Shown in pieces: positions 18,752-29,045 of a DNA stretch of 64,000 nucleotides. Each line of letters begins with the position of its first letter. The stretch's first letter is position 1. The position numbers and the translations under genes are program-made. The DNA comes from Trichomonas vaginalis G3 (lineage: Eukaryota > Parabasalia > Trichomonadida > Trichomonadidae): contig NC_067204.1 in the NCBI RefSeq assembly GCF_026262505.1, forward strand, positions 15,974,165 through 16,038,164, read 5' to 3'. The notes under the pieces were generated by a model that saw only the letters and a program-made list of their open reading frames with translations, was not told the DNA's origin and did not search any database.

Positions 18752-19316
18752 TGACGCTACATTCAATCTAAGACCAATATCTCAAAGAATTCCTCATTTA
18801 AGTATTACTTTTCATTGTTTTTTAAAAAATATCTTTGCTTATTTGTTCACTTTTTTGACATTTATTATATGCTTTTTATCATATTTCCGATGATATGAAT
18901 ATATATTCTATATAAGAATGACGCTACATTCAATCTAAGACCAATATCTCAAAGAATTACTCATTTAAGTATTACTTTTCATTGTTTTTTAAAAAATATC
19001 TTTGCTTATTTGTTCACTTTTTTGACATTTATTATATGCTTTTTATCATATTTCCGATGATATGAATATATATTCTATATAAGAATGACGCTACATTCAA
19101 TCTAAGACCAATATCTCAAAGAATTACTCATTTAAGTATTACTTTTCATTGTTTTTTAAAAAATATCTTTGCTTATTTGTTCACTTTTTTGACATTTATT
19201 ATATGCTTTTTATCATATTTCCGATGATATGAATATATATTCTATATAAGAATGACGCTACATTCAATCTAAGACCAATATCTCAAAGAATTACTCATTT
19301 AAGTATTACTTTTCAT
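18752..19316. repeat. 167-bp tandem array (3.4 copies) between divergent MULE genes
   Basis: Copies of TGACGCTACATTCAATCTAA start at 18,752, 18,919, 19,086 and 19,253, giving an exact 167-bp period; the last copy is partial. Units are nearly identical. The array occupies the intergenic region between the passenger gene (minus strand) and the transposase (plus strand). Each full unit contains CTTTTCATTGTTTTTTAAAA, similar to the initiator region of the passenger gene, so it may be an amplified promoter segment. Confidence 0.9.
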
Positions 19317-19370
19317 TTTTGATTCAATTTTCGAACGGTTTTCGTAAATTTTGCATCATTTCATTTTTTA

Positions 19371-20678
19371 ATGGGAAAATCATCTATATTTAATCAAAAA
19401 AAGAGCAAACTTTACAGACGAAAATAAAATATTTATCAGGGAACAATCTGATAAATACCAAAAATCAACATCGAGAGATGAAAAAACGAATATAATCAAA
19501 CAAGTTCTTCAATATTTTAATATTAAATACCACGAAAATGAATCTAAAGCTGTCAGAAGATACTTTAGTTATATTGCAGTTAAAAATATTCCCGCAGTTA
19601 CTGGAAAATATCCTGATACAATTGTTCGCAAAGATATGCTTTATTCGCATGATCATACAAATATTAATTCAAATAATATTGAACGTTACTACCGTTGCAT
19701 CGATCATTCTTGTCAAGCACGTTATTTAGTTTAAAATTGAGAACAGTTCAGTTTCCGAAGATTTACAAAAGGAACATATACCCGAATGCAGACAATTTAA
19801 AAAGTTACAAAATGAAAAAAATGATCTTCATAAATCAATGACTCTGACAGAAATATACAATAAGGCAATGGCAAAATTTTCTGAAGACAACGGCACTTTT
19901 CAGCAGATTAAAAAATTTATGACAGAACTTGCTGTTGGTACTGATGAAAACCCATTAATTAAAGATTCATTGGTCAGGGAAGTTTATAATAAGTCAAGAA
20001 AATTTTCTGTTGGAGAAAAAATTACAGACGATGAAATTGCTAATTTTTGTTTAATAAATGGCGAGCAGTTTTTCATTGGCCATGATTTTCAAGCAAATTG
20101 TGAGACGATGTTTTTTGGTTTTGAGAAGGCAATTCAATTTGCAAAAGAAGCCACAGATTTATTTTGCGATGGAACTTTTAAAATTACACCAAAACATTTT
20201 CAAAAAGGACAGATGCTAACAATTATGATTTGTGAACCTTCAACAAATCAATATCTACCACTTTTATTTATATTCATGAAAAACCGCACATTTGAATCTT
20301 ATAAGAAGGCATTTGAATATATTTTTACTGTCAAGGGTATTCAATTTCAAAGCTAATTCAAATTCATTGTGATTTTGAAAAGGGAATGATAGAGGCACTT
20401 CAACAAATTTTCCCTAAAGTCCGTATAATTGGATGCCTATTTCATTTCAAACAAGCTTTGCACAGGAAACTTGTAGCACTTTATACAAAAAATTTCAATA
20501 CTTTACAAAATTCTTTATTTAAGCTATATTCTATTACTCCATTCATGTCTCATGAAGAATTTGTACTTACAATGCATATAATTAATCAAAATAAAGTTGA
20601 TTCGATCAAAGATTATATTGATTATTTCAACAAAGTTTGGTTGCCGCACTACAATTTAATATCTCAATATAATAATGC
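19371..20678 (+). pseudogene. MULE transposase, 5' part (interrupted by Maverick B)
   Basis: After an initiator-like TCATTTCATTTTTTA, ATG at 19,371 starts a short frame. The main coding signal then reads FTDENKIFIREQSDKYQKST and a FLYWCH/WRKY-like zinc finger (RYYRCIDHSCQARYLV ... EHIPEC). The MULE catalytic domain follows: FCDGTFKITPKHFQKGQMLT with the first catalytic D, PLLFIFMKNRTFESYKKAFEY, then HCDFEKGMIEALQQIFPKV and GCLFHFKQALHRKL with the second D and the CxxH pattern. Frame disruptions near 19,400, 19,735 and 20,356 show it is non-functional. The gene is cut at 20,678 by Maverick B and resumes at 42,150. Confidence 0.85.
20674..20678. repeat. Target-site duplication of Maverick B, left copy (AATGC)
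   Basis: AATGC precedes the terminus AGTTAGTATAC and follows the other terminus at 42,150-42,154. If the terminus is counted from GTTAG, the duplication reads TAATGCA (7 bp). Mavericks usually make 5-6 bp duplications. Confidence 0.75.
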
Positions 20679-20884
20679 AGTTAGTATACATATCATGTGT
20701 ACGGAGGCACTGCGTTCCACCGTACCCGTTATATGTGAATTTGACACTTTACAAAACCGTTAACATATATTTTACAACACAAACGACAACACTAACTTAA
20801 CCTTAAATATTTACAAAACCACCAACCACTTCACCTCACTAACGTTTTCACAAATGACTTCACTACTGTAAAAAATAAACGTTC

Positions 20885-21211
20885 TCACTTACAAAAGTAT
20901 TGCAACTCTTCCCATTGCTGTGCTTCACACAATAGTTCATATTCTTCAGTATCGCTGCTGTCGCTCCAATCGTCAGAGTCAAAATCACTGTCAAAATAAA
21001 TGTTAGTAAGTTTTGACAAAGCTAATGAAACACGTTTACCGTTTGTATCGTATGCTTGTATAAACTTTCCATTCTTCATTCCTTCATAAACGCTCAAACT
21101 AACTTTACCCTTTCTCCCTCGTATCTGATAGAATGTATTTTCACGAGGAACGAAGAACAAATTCTTGAACTCATGACCGTTGTAGTTTGTTATCTCAATA
21201 GTTTTCGTCAT
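20885..21211 (-). CDS. TIR-encoded 108-residue protein, left copy
   Basis: The protein starts MTKTIEITNYNGHEFKNLFF and has a basic beta-type core (YQIRGRKGKVSLSVYEGMKN...NGKRVSLALSKLTNIYFDSD). It ends in an acidic serine/aspartate-rich tail (DWSDSSDTEEYELLCEAQQW). An identical protein is encoded in the right arm. The core YxIRGxxGKVSLSVY...GKR.SL.LSKL faintly recalls NUMOD-type DNA-binding modules, which is only a suggestion. Being in the repeat it is present twice and transcribed outward at both ends, so it could act early or on the termini. The frame is whole. Confidence 0.7.
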   Translation of the reverse strand: MTKTIEITNYNGHEFKNLFFVPRENTFYQIRGRKGKVSLSVYEGMKNGKFIQAYDTNGKRVSLALSKLTNIYFDSDFDSDDWSDSSDTEEYELLCEAQQWEELQYFCK

Positions 21212-21322
21212 TTACATCCAAATAAAATAAAAAATAAAATAAAAAAAATAAACTTAAAAATTAATGATATCACCACCCTCACACGTATGAAAACATAGCA
21301 CAAAAATAAATTTAGGTGAAGC

Positions 21323-21336
21323 GGTGAGATCTCACC
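21323..21336. promoter_or_regulatory. Perfect 14-bp palindrome GGTGAGATCTCACC, copy 1
   Basis: It lies within a conserved block of about 60 bp (AATTTAGGTGAAG.GGTGAGATCTCACC, then TTTTTTCACCTGTTTTTTCACCC) between two minus-strand genes. The same block occurs at 30,241, 31,085 and 41,492. It is a candidate operator or terminator. Confidence 0.75.
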
Positions 21337-21369
21337 TCTTTTTTCACCTGTTTTTTCACCCTGTTGAAT

Positions 21370-21885
21370 TCATTGCTTTATAACTCTCTTCCTTGGTTTC
21401 TTTTTAGTTGCTTTCTTCACGTCTGTCTCCAACTTGACTGTCTTTCTTCTTCGGCCGTAATGATACCAGTTACTTCCACCAGTCAATGGGTTAAATGGTC
21501 TTTCGTAAGGGTTTCCATACATTCCATAGGGACCATACGGAAGAACTACTGGTGGAGGAAGAGTTCCATCGACTCTATTTAAATGCATTGTTTCACCTTT
21601 CATCTGGTCATTAAAGTCTTTTGCGTGTTTTGCAAACTCATCGTCCTTTCCTAAAGCATTTTCTGACTCAGTCGCAACCAAATTGGATGCTTTATTTATG
21701 AGCCCTATTTTATTTAATCTTAACTTCTTTGCAACCCAGCCTCCAATCTTCCCTTTATTTGCATCTAATGTCTTCGAAACCCTTCCTCCACTCATTTTAT
21801 TTACTGCGTCATAAGCTCCAAGTGCTTTTGCTCCAAATGCTAATGCTTTTGTTCCCATTGCGCCTAAAGCTGCCCAAGCTACCAT
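21370..21885 (-). CDS. Basic core-type Maverick protein
   Basis: The 171-residue protein has a glycine/alanine-rich N-terminus (MVAWAALGAMGTKALAFGAK), a basic middle (GWVAKKLRLNKIGLINKA), a proline/glycine/tyrosine stretch (LPYGPYGMYGNPYERPFNPL) and a very basic tail (KKATKKKPRKRVIKQ). This composition fits a minor capsid or DNA-binding core protein, comparable in character to adenovirus pVI or core proteins, but homology is not shown. The final codons lie inside the left TIR. It follows the 74-residue gene with adjoining stop and start codons. Confidence 0.55.
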   Translation of the reverse strand: MVAWAALGAMGTKALAFGAKALGAYDAVNKMSGGRVSKTLDANKGKIGGWVAKKLRLNKIGLINKASNLVATESENALGKDDEFAKHAKDFNDQMKGETMHLNRVDGTLPPPVVLPYGPYGMYGNPYERPFNPLTGGSNWYHYGRRRKTVKLETDVKKATKKKPRKRVIKQ

Positions 21886-22110
21886 TTACACCATATTAAA
21901 ATCATCTCTCTTCAATATTATCTCATAAAAGTTCTCGTTACTGGAGAAAGTCAATGAAACATAAGCGTTCTCACGGGCTTCGTCCTCACCGCTTTGCGGT
22001 CTATCTAACTTATTTCTTATATCATCTATTCGCTTCAAAATGTCTGAACAATTGCTAACATCTTCTACAACAGTTATTTCATCATGAATGACCTTCAAGA
22101 ACAAGCTCAT
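21886..22110 (-). CDS. Small Maverick B protein, unknown
   Basis: The 74-residue protein MSLFLKVIHDEITVVEDVSN ends ILKRDDFNMV directly before the start of the next minus-strand gene. Its middle encodes DRPQSGEDEARE across a GC-rich micro-hairpin (21,988-22,000). It is mostly helical, and no family is recognised. Confidence 0.45.
   Translation of the reverse strand: MSLFLKVIHDEITVVEDVSNCSDILKRIDDIRNKLDRPQSGEDEARENAYVSLTFSSNENFYEIILKRDDFNMV
21988..22000. repeat. GC-rich micro-hairpin ACCGCTTTGCGGT
   Basis: A perfect 5-bp stem with TTT loop inside the coding sequence of the 74-residue gene. It shares its CGCTTTGCG core with 9,131 and 25,030. Confidence 0.7.
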
Positions 22111-22991
22111 TTAATATGCAATTAAAATCATCTCAATAATGAGTCCATCCTTTCCATCTTTAGGTAGCACAACATCTTTCATTGAAGAAGGTTCGACAAG
22201 TCTTATGTTAAACTTACTGACAAAGTTTGTTATACTATAATGCTTCGGTGGCGAATACATGTAGTTTGAAAGACATAATATAGATTCTTCAGCAAATTCA
22301 CTTATACTGGATTTTATAAACAATGTTCTCACGAGACCAAATACCCCAATTGACAATCTTGTAAGCAATCCTGCTGAGCCTTCAACTGTAAACGTCGATG
22401 GTAACATTCCACGAAGGTCATCTATTGACATCTTTGAGTCACTGAATTTAAATATTTTCTTAAAGCAATCGTCATTATCTAACCATGCAATAGCTTTGAA
22501 GTTTTCATTCGAATATACATCTGCTTCATTAAATGTAAAACCTGACTTCTTTGCAGAGATGACTTTAAAATCTATTGAGTTTGTTTCAAAATTATATACT
22601 ATGGTAACTTCTGAAGGTAATGATCCTTCCACAGTCAGTTGTTCTCTCACTACCCATTTGAAGCTTTGTGTTAAAAAACTTTCATGTCATCTCCTGTGTC
22701 TAGGTTCACATACACAGCAACAGGAAAACTATCTTGCTTCTTTGTTTCATCATTATATCTCAAAACATTAAAGTTCTTCAATAATATTGTTCTTCCTGCT
22801 GGAATACTTCGAACCTGTCTGATTTCAATAGCTTTCTCACCTCCTACATACTCTACCCAGTGCATTGGATATTCATAAGTATACTGACTTTCTTGAATTT
22901 TGGTTGGTTTCATCATAACGTGTTCATAGTATATCTTTATACTCTTGTCAGTTAGACTCGGTGCTATGTTCTGAATATTTCTGACTTGCAT
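22111..22991 (-). pseudogene. Vertex/penton-like protein of Maverick B, broken
   Basis: Opens at ATG 22,991 (MQVRNIQNIAPSLTDKSIKI). It is beta-rich, with YPMHWVEYVGGEKAIEIRQV followed by a second beta-rich half with ITNFVSKFNIRLVEP. The opening strand pattern recurs in the 37,480-38,336 region and in the 5,477-5,956 gene of Maverick A. Single-jelly-roll vertex proteins are standard in Polintons, so this is the tentative assignment. It is divergent from the packaging ATPase with a 16-bp spacer. About one break. Confidence 0.45.
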
Positions 22992-23007
22992 TTTTAATGG
23001 AGATAAA

Positions 23008-23839
23008 ATGAAGCATTTAATACATGACGTAGATGAAGACATGAATGAAACTACAGACAAACTTAACTCTTCTCTTATTCTTCCTTTCAGTAAAGATTAT
23101 GAGTTCTGTTCAAATGGTGTGTATTTCTATTGTGGAAAGATGGGTTCAGGTAAGACATTTAATTTAATTCGTCATATACTCATAACAGAGCGTTTAGGAA
23201 ACGACTCTTACTATGACCAAATCATTATATCAGCAACTTCAGACTCTATGGATTCAACAGCGAAAACATTTATGTCAAAAGTTCAAGCCTCTGTCGTTAA
23301 AGTTCCAGACAGTGAACTCATTGAATTTCTTCAACGTTACATTCGACGTAAGAGGAAATATTATGCCATCGTTGAATTTATACAGTCAGGAATGCAAAAG
23401 ACTTCTGAGGAGATGGAAAGAATTATTGACAAACACCACTTACGTCAGTACTCAGGAGTTTACGATATGAAACGACTTACAAACTACATTCTGTCAAACT
23501 TTCAAAATACCCCTTCAAAAAATATCCTTCAAATACTTTGTTAGTTTGCGACGACTTCGCGGAAAAGGTTTAGTGTCAAAACCTGACTCACCATTAGCTA
23601 ATATCATTACTAAAGTCAGACATTACCATTTAACTGTAGCAATACTTATGCAAACATGGAGGTTTTTAGCTTTAAACATAAAACGTCTCATAACTGACTT
23701 CGTTATCTTTCAAGGTTTCTCACGTTATGATATTGAACTCATTTGGAAACAGTCAGGTATAACATTACCTTTTGAAGAAATTTGGGAAGCATATAAGTCT
23801 CTCATCTCTCCTCGTTATACCTTGAGATTCATATCATGA
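23008..23839 (+). pseudogene. A32-like packaging ATPase of Maverick B, broken
   Basis: Starts MKHLIHDVDEDMNETTDKLN. Walker A is FYCGKMGSGKTFNLI, followed by IIISATSDSMDST. The C-terminal part contains RHYHLTVAILMQTWRFLALN and TDFVIFQGFSRYDIELIWKQ, which match the end of the Maverick A ATPase (QCLFFMAVQYFKALS, TLFIFSGFSRQQL). The protein would translocate element DNA into the capsid. Total length of about 277 codons fits the family. About one break. Confidence 0.8.
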
Positions 23840-24164
23840 CTAATACCATTAAAGTCAAAAATATTCATGGGAACGACCAACATTGTTTTAAAGTTTAACC
23901 TTCAATTGACTGATGGTAAACAAATTCCATGCATCTCTGTCGCCATTTCTGTTAATATTTTTGCTGTCATTCATAATCATCCACTTCCCCATCCGTTAGC
24001 TTTTGAGGATATGTGTTAGAATAGCTGTTCTTAAATGAAGGCTTCTCTCCCTTGAGAGCATAAACTCTATAACTTTCTGCATACTTTATGTTTGAACCTC
24101 CTGAGCCATCATTGACATAAATTTTTATAGGCTTCCACCCTTTGTTCATGTTCCTGCTTCTTCC
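23840..24164 (-). CDS. Small Maverick B ORF at 23,967-24,149, unknown
   Basis: Within this stretch ATG 24,149 starts a 60-residue frame, MNKGWKPIKIYVNDGSGGSN...YRVYALKGEKPSFKNSYS, ending at 23,967. It is beta-like and polar with no recognised family. The remaining 125 bp up to the ATPase stop show nothing else. Confidence 0.35.
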
Positions 24165-24278
24165 TTAGTCTTTGTTCAGTAGTTCTACATCTTTATACAC
24201 AGCTCCTGTCTCAGTGAATTCAACAATATTTTCATTCGTTAGCTTTACATTCAAACCCTTGTCGAGTGTATTGTTCAT
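24165..24278 (-). CDS. Small 37-residue Maverick B ORF, unknown
   Basis: MNNTLDKGLNVKLTNENIVE...VYKDVELLNKD, just upstream of the 60-residue frame on the same strand. The short beta-like pattern NVKLTNENIVEFTETGAVYK resembles a capsid-decoration or turret fragment, but nothing firm can be said. Confidence 0.3.
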   Translation of the reverse strand: MNNTLDKGLNVKLTNENIVEFTETGAVYKDVELLNKD

Positions 24279-24309
24279 TTCTACATATAAAAGGTTTTTA
24301 TTCTATAAA

Positions 24310-24924
24310 ATGAAGAAGAAGTCCATCTTAGCTGGTGCCGTTAATGTTCCCAATGAACCAACATCAAATGTTGACTCACGAACGACAAACAATATTGTCA
24401 TAAAGAACTATAGTTCAGAGTGTTTGAAAGAAAAAGAACCAGAACTGAAATCCGTGAATTTAAACTCAGCTTCAAACGCTAACGCTACATCAGATGTTAA
24501 GTTAGAGTATCCACCACTGGACCAAATTCTTTCAAGAGAAGCCAACGACAATCCTTACATAAATGTTCAAACAAATCCTTCAGATAACGTAGACCATTAC
24601 CTTCTTCAGTTATACCAAACAATTTTACTCAAAGACGATAAGAAGCTTTTGACAAATCTTATAAGCAAGAACCAAATAATTCTAACAAAGGAGGACCTTG
24701 AAAATGTTATCTCACGAATAACAGGAAAGCAATGTGTCATTGACTATCTCGACCCTGAAATCGAATGCTGTGGTCAAACTCCACTATTCATGAAAATAGG
24801 TAACATCCGCATCATTGAAACACCAGGAACTACAGGAGTTGAGTTTAAGTATAAATATTCGAACGAGTATACAAAACTTTCAACAGAATATAAACTTTGC
24901 TTGAAATATGTTTTAGTAAATTAA
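24310..24924 (+). CDS. Conserved Maverick protein with CCG motif domain
   Basis: The start at 24,310 (MKKKSILAGAVNVPN) was chosen because the Maverick A counterpart at 4,779 also begins with a methionine and three basic residues; the frame stays open upstream. Residues 1-95 are polar and low complexity. The C-terminal 110 residues form the shared domain: LLQLYQTILLKDDKKLLTNL, EIECCGQTPLFMKIGN and EYKLCLKYVLVN. It is the same protein family as 4,779-5,480, with unknown function. The frame is whole. Confidence 0.7.
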   Translation: MKKKSILAGAVNVPNEPTSNVDSRTTNNIVIKNYSSECLKEKEPELKSVNLNSASNANATSDVKLEYPPLDQILSREANDNPYINVQTNPSDNVDHYLLQLYQTILLKDDKKLLTNLISKNQIILTKEDLENVISRITGKQCVIDYLDPEIECCGQTPLFMKIGNIRIIETPGTTGVEFKYKYSNEYTKLSTEYKLCLKYVLVN

Positions 24925-25190
24925 AGCAATTTGTAATATCTGTCCAAAACTTCTTCAACAGTATCGAACTCATCTTCATAATGCAAACCTAATCTTATTG
25001 ACTTGGTGCAGTTTTCACTAACACAACATAGCGCTTTGCGCTCGGCGCCTTTGACGCCTTTTTCTGTTCTCTTGACTGACATAACTAACTCATTTGTTTC
25101 ATCAAACAGCAATAACCAAAGTTCATGACCTAATACATAACATTCATACTTTATATTTTTAGCTCTGAGTTCTCTTGTAAGCTGTTGCAT
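24921..25190 (-). CDS. Small cysteine-containing Maverick B protein
   Basis: The 89-residue protein MQQLTRELRAKNIKYECYVL has LWLLLFDETNELVMSVKRTE and LCCVSENCTKS, ending in an acidic helix (YEDEFDTVEEVLDRYYKLL). Two adjacent GC-rich hairpins lie in its coding sequence at 25,030-25,058. It overlaps the end of the upstream gene by 40 bp. Function unknown. Confidence 0.5.
   Translation of the reverse strand: MQQLTRELRAKNIKYECYVLGHELWLLLFDETNELVMSVKRTEKGVKGAERKALCCVSENCTKSIRLGLHYEDEFDTVEEVLDRYYKLL
25030..25058. repeat. Pair of GC-rich micro-hairpins
   Basis: AGCGCTTTGCGCT (25,030-25,042) and GGCGCCTTTGACGCC (25,044-25,058) lie side by side inside a coding sequence that is otherwise AT-rich. Confidence 0.65.
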
Positions 25191-25927
25191 TTAATATTTT
25201 CTAAAAAGTCAACTTCAACAGTCATTCGCACTGGTGCCTTCAGTTCTACAGGCTCGCCTTGAAAGTCAACAAGTCTGAATTGCATGTCTTTCAAATTATG
25301 AGGACTAATGCGAATCCATTTACCTAAATGAGTTGCTATGACAGGAACGTTTGGAATGAACATTGAATTGACTGCATAACAGAAGGATTTATATTCTACT
25401 GAACCTTTACTATTAACTCCTGAAATGCCTGTGACATTAGCTATTTTAGACTCAATGTACAAACAATTACCATAACATACGTATGGAACAGATTTCATCT
25501 CAATCGTTTTGTCAACACTTTTCAAAGGAAATGTCATATGGTATGCTCCTAAAAGCAATTGAACTCTATGACTCATTCGTGTTATCATAAACTCCTTTGC
25601 ATAACTGAACTTCAAAACTCCTGCAATAAGTTTAACATTCATTAAGTTTTCTTCGTTATCCTTGTTTATTGTAGTATTTATGAGAGCATTTAACACTCCA
25701 GCTAATGTTTCCATCTTATATTCTACATTATTGTGAAATCTTATTTCGTGCTTCTTTCCATCTATTTCAAACTCCATGAAATCTGTTTCATCTGTTATGA
25801 CAAAAGTTGCGATAGTATTGAAGTCAACAACTCTGAAAGCAAGTGCTTCATTCTGAAGACCTAAGTTTGTTTGTAGCTTTACTGTCCCGTATTCGTTTGG
25901 GTCTGTACTTTGCAAATAGAACAACAT
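25151..25927 (-). CDS. Conserved Maverick structural-type protein
   Basis: The 258-residue beta-rich protein opens MLFYLQSTDPNEYGTVKLQT and contains MSHRVQLLLGAYHMTFPL, YVCYGNCLYIESKIANVTG and LKDMQFRLVDFQGEPVELKA. The layout matches the Maverick A protein at 5,976-6,686. It is divergent from the fibre gene with 17 bp between the starts, as its counterpart neighbours a fibre-type gene. A minor capsid or fibre-anchoring role is inferred from that position. The frame is whole. Confidence 0.55.
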   Translation of the reverse strand: MLFYLQSTDPNEYGTVKLQTNLGLQNEALAFRVVDFNTIATFVITDETDFMEFEIDGKKHEIRFHNNVEYKMETLAGVLNALINTTINKDNEENLMNVKLIAGVLKFSYAKEFMITRMSHRVQLLLGAYHMTFPLKSVDKTIEMKSVPYVCYGNCLYIESKIANVTGISGVNSKGSVEYKSFCYAVNSMFIPNVPVIATHLGKWIRISPHNLKDMQFRLVDFQGEPVELKAPVRMTVEVDFLENIKCNSLQENSELKI

Positions 25928-25944
25928 TTTATTCTCATTAAAAT

Positions 25945-28900
25945 ATGACTATTGCTGCATATGCGTATGAAACAAATGAAGCAAGAAGAGCACATGAACT
26001 AGTAAACGAAAACTCAACTTTAACCATTGAAGGCAATGATTTAGTCATTGACGATGGAAAAACTAAAAAAGTCATTGATTTCGATACTTTTAACACTTAT
26101 GACCCATTCATTACAACAAGCAAAGTTCCTATTATAAATGATGGAACGGTGCAATATATAAATTCTACAGTAGATGCCTCATTAGTGAAAGTATTAAATG
26201 TTCTCATTGAATTGTTAAAGAGCTTTCGATTTGACGACAACATTAAATGCCTAAAGAATTTAGTCATGAATGAGAAACAAATTCTCGGCGTTGCTGGTAG
26301 CAGTAATGATGTACACCTTATGACATTAGAATATTATAACGAACATAAAGATGAACTGAAAGGAGAGAAGGGTGACACCGGACCTCAAGGACCACAAGGA
26401 ATACAAGGAATACAAGGAATACAAGGAATACAAGGACCTCAAGGCGAAAACGGTTTGGATGGAAAGGATGGAAAGGATGGAAAAACTGCTAAATCATGGA
26501 TATGGGACCTTATAAATACTGGTTTAACAGCTGCTTCATATGGAGTTCTTCAATACCAAATCGGAAAGATATGGGGTACTTGGTGAAGAAGTTTTAAATG
26601 ACGTTAAAAATGCTTTGAACTTCATTTCAAATGGTTCGGATACTATTAAAACTTTATCTGGTTGGATGCAAGAAACAAGGAGTCAAATAGATACTGTAAG
26701 ACGTATAGCAAACAATGCACGTACGGGATTGGATACTTTACGACAAGCACAAAATACACTAAAGGAAGCAAATGATATTCTTGGCTCAGTATCAGACATG
26801 CATGAAGATTGGCTTAAAGGTATTGACAAATCTTTAAAAAATCACAGTCAGTCTATTGCTGACTACAAGAAAAGTATAGTTTTTACATAGTGCTATGGAC
26901 GTACATGATGGAAGCATAAGGAACTTACTTAATGCTAACAATAACTTACCAGGAACTATTAAAGCATTTATAAAGTCCTTTGTAAAACCTGGTGCTCTAA
27001 CATTTAGGTCTTTGAGAGCAAGAGCATTGAAGTCAAGAGATGCAGAAACTCCAACAGAACTACAGAAGGAACTGAAACAACAGAAACTCCAGAAGAACCA
27101 CCAAAACCAACAGCTAATGAAATATTGTTCGAATATTTTCCAAGGTACTCTGTTCTCATTGCATACATTCAAGAAATACTTAAGAAAGCAGACTTGACTT
27201 TAGGAGATGATGAAAGTTCTGTATATCTTTCGTTCCAGTTTCAAATAGCAGAACTTTTGAGACAGATATGTTTAATGTATGACAACATCTCTGATTTCAC
27301 AAGATATGATGACGACCATGACCCCGAACACGGTGAAGAAGAAGTTTTACAAACATCCATTAAGACAGGAAAGGTTTTAACACAAAGTCTCATTATTGAC
27401 ACTAAAGATGGCGAAGTGGATGTTCTTCAAGAGCTGAAGAAAAATACTTCTTCGGGAGGTGGTGGTAGGCATGAACTTGAAATAAATGAGATAGAAGAGA
27501 AATTAGCCGAAAAAGCAGATAAAGAACATAAACACAATATCTCCGATATAAATGAACTTCAAGCTACATTAAATAGTAAAGCGGACAAAAATGAACTTGA
27601 CGCAATGAACAAAGTTTTGAAATCTCATAAACACAACATCTCCGATATAAATGAACTTCAAGCTACATTAAATAGTAAAGCGGACAAGAACCATGTTCAT
27701 TATATAACTTCAGACGAACAGATTATAACGGACTACCATGGATATTTAACACGAAGTGATGAAGCGAAGACAAAAAATGTTAATGAAAGAAGATATAAAT
27801 ACATTCGTGCTAAAGGTTATGACATAAGCTGTACTGTACAGTATGATGTAGCTAAAGCACCAGAAGCATTTGGTTATACCGGTGAAATTTATGCCTCTAC
27901 TTTCAATGTTAACGGTGTATTAGTTGAACCAAGATTTACTTTGAGAGTTAAGGCAAAAATAACGTTTGAAGATGCTATTAAAAGTAAAGCTGACAAAGTT
28001 GAACTCGAAGCAATGAACAAAGTTTTGAAATCTCATAAACACAACATCTCCGATATAAATGAACTTCAAGCTACATTAGACAGTAAAGCTGACAAGAACC
28101 ATACACATAAATCCTTCACTACTGTTAGAGCTGATGACATAATATTGAACTTTGACCTTGGTTCAAGTGCACCATTAGAAAATCCAAGTACAAGCGTAAA
28201 AGATACTCTTAACAGTTTAGATAAGAGTTGCAGGAACATTGAAAGTCATGCCAGAAACTTTGAAGCACATGAACTACCAACAATGTTAGATAAGAAAGCA
28301 GATAAAACTTATGTGGATGCAGAACTAACAAAGAAATTTTCGAAACCAGATACAATGACATTTACAACAGAAATTATAAATGGTGAACCAGCAACTCCAT
28401 TTGAATTTGTTAGAGGTCTTCAACCAGATACTTTTGAATTTTTCTTGGATAATTCTATTGAACTAACATTACATTATAAAAGTGGAACAAATGCAACATT
28501 TCATCCGGGAGATACATTCCAAATGGTATTTAATGACATAAGTTCTTTAGAATATGTTTATAGAGTTATGAGCATATATGATTTAATATATCCTATAGGA
28601 GCTGTTTATACGTCTATGAATCCAATAAATCCAAACACTTTATTTGGTGGTAGATGGTATGAAATAGTTGACAGTTTTCCATTCTACACTAATACGCAGT
28701 CAATGAAGATGGGAGGTTCAAAGAAAATAGGTATTGAAAACCTTCCTTCACATATGCATAGGTTCAGTGGAAGAACATCTGTGGAAGGAAACCATTCACA
28801 TTCAATAACAAAAAGAGGTTATACAAATCTTGCAGCGGGTTCGGATAGACAGGGAATGCATAGATATGATATTTCAACTGACCCAGTAGATTCAAGCACA

Positions 28901-29026
28901 GGTATTTTCTGTGGAACTGCAGGAAATCATACACATGTTGTAGCTGGTATTACAGACCCAGCAGGTAATGGAAAAGATTATATGCCTCCTTATATAACAA
29001 TGCACGCTTGGATACGAGTTGGTTAA
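25945..29026 (+). pseudogene. Long fibre with collagen-like triplets and phage-type tail tip, broken
   Basis: The region opens MTIAAYAYETNEARRAHELV, a head that resembles the Maverick A fibre gene at 6,711. Residues 140-180 are Gly-X-Y triplets (GPQGPQGIQGIQGIQGIQGP), as in collagen-like virus fibres. Farther on come repeated KADKNELDAMNKVLKSHKHN and ISDINELQATLNSKADKN coiled units, at least three times. The last 150 residues read YPIGAVYTSMNPINPNTLFG, then GGRWYEIVDSF, GIENLPSHMHRFSG, GNHTHV and PPYITMHAWIR. This is the bacteriophage tail-collar/fibre tip signature. It would bind a host surface. About three breaks. Confidence 0.8.
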
Positions 29027-29045
29027 AATCTTTAACTTTACATAA

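Larger units (their letters stand above)
20679..21394. repeat. Left 716-bp terminal inverted repeat of Maverick B
   Basis: Pairs with 41,434-42,149. The 108-residue gene, the GGTGAGATCTCACC palindrome and the termini lie at exactly mirrored positions (coordinate sums all 62,828), so no net insertion or deletion separates the arms. The inner end overlaps the last codons of the 21,370-21,885 gene. Confidence 0.93.

Noticed and set aside
19538-19729. Plus- and minus-strand open frames of 63 codons
   Set aside because: They are alternative frames of the MULE transposase N-terminal region, which has a better coding signal with a zinc-finger pattern.
22008-22771. Plus-strand open frames opposite the vertex-like gene of Maverick B
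   Set aside because: Shadows of the minus-strand gene; composition and lack of a leader argue against them.
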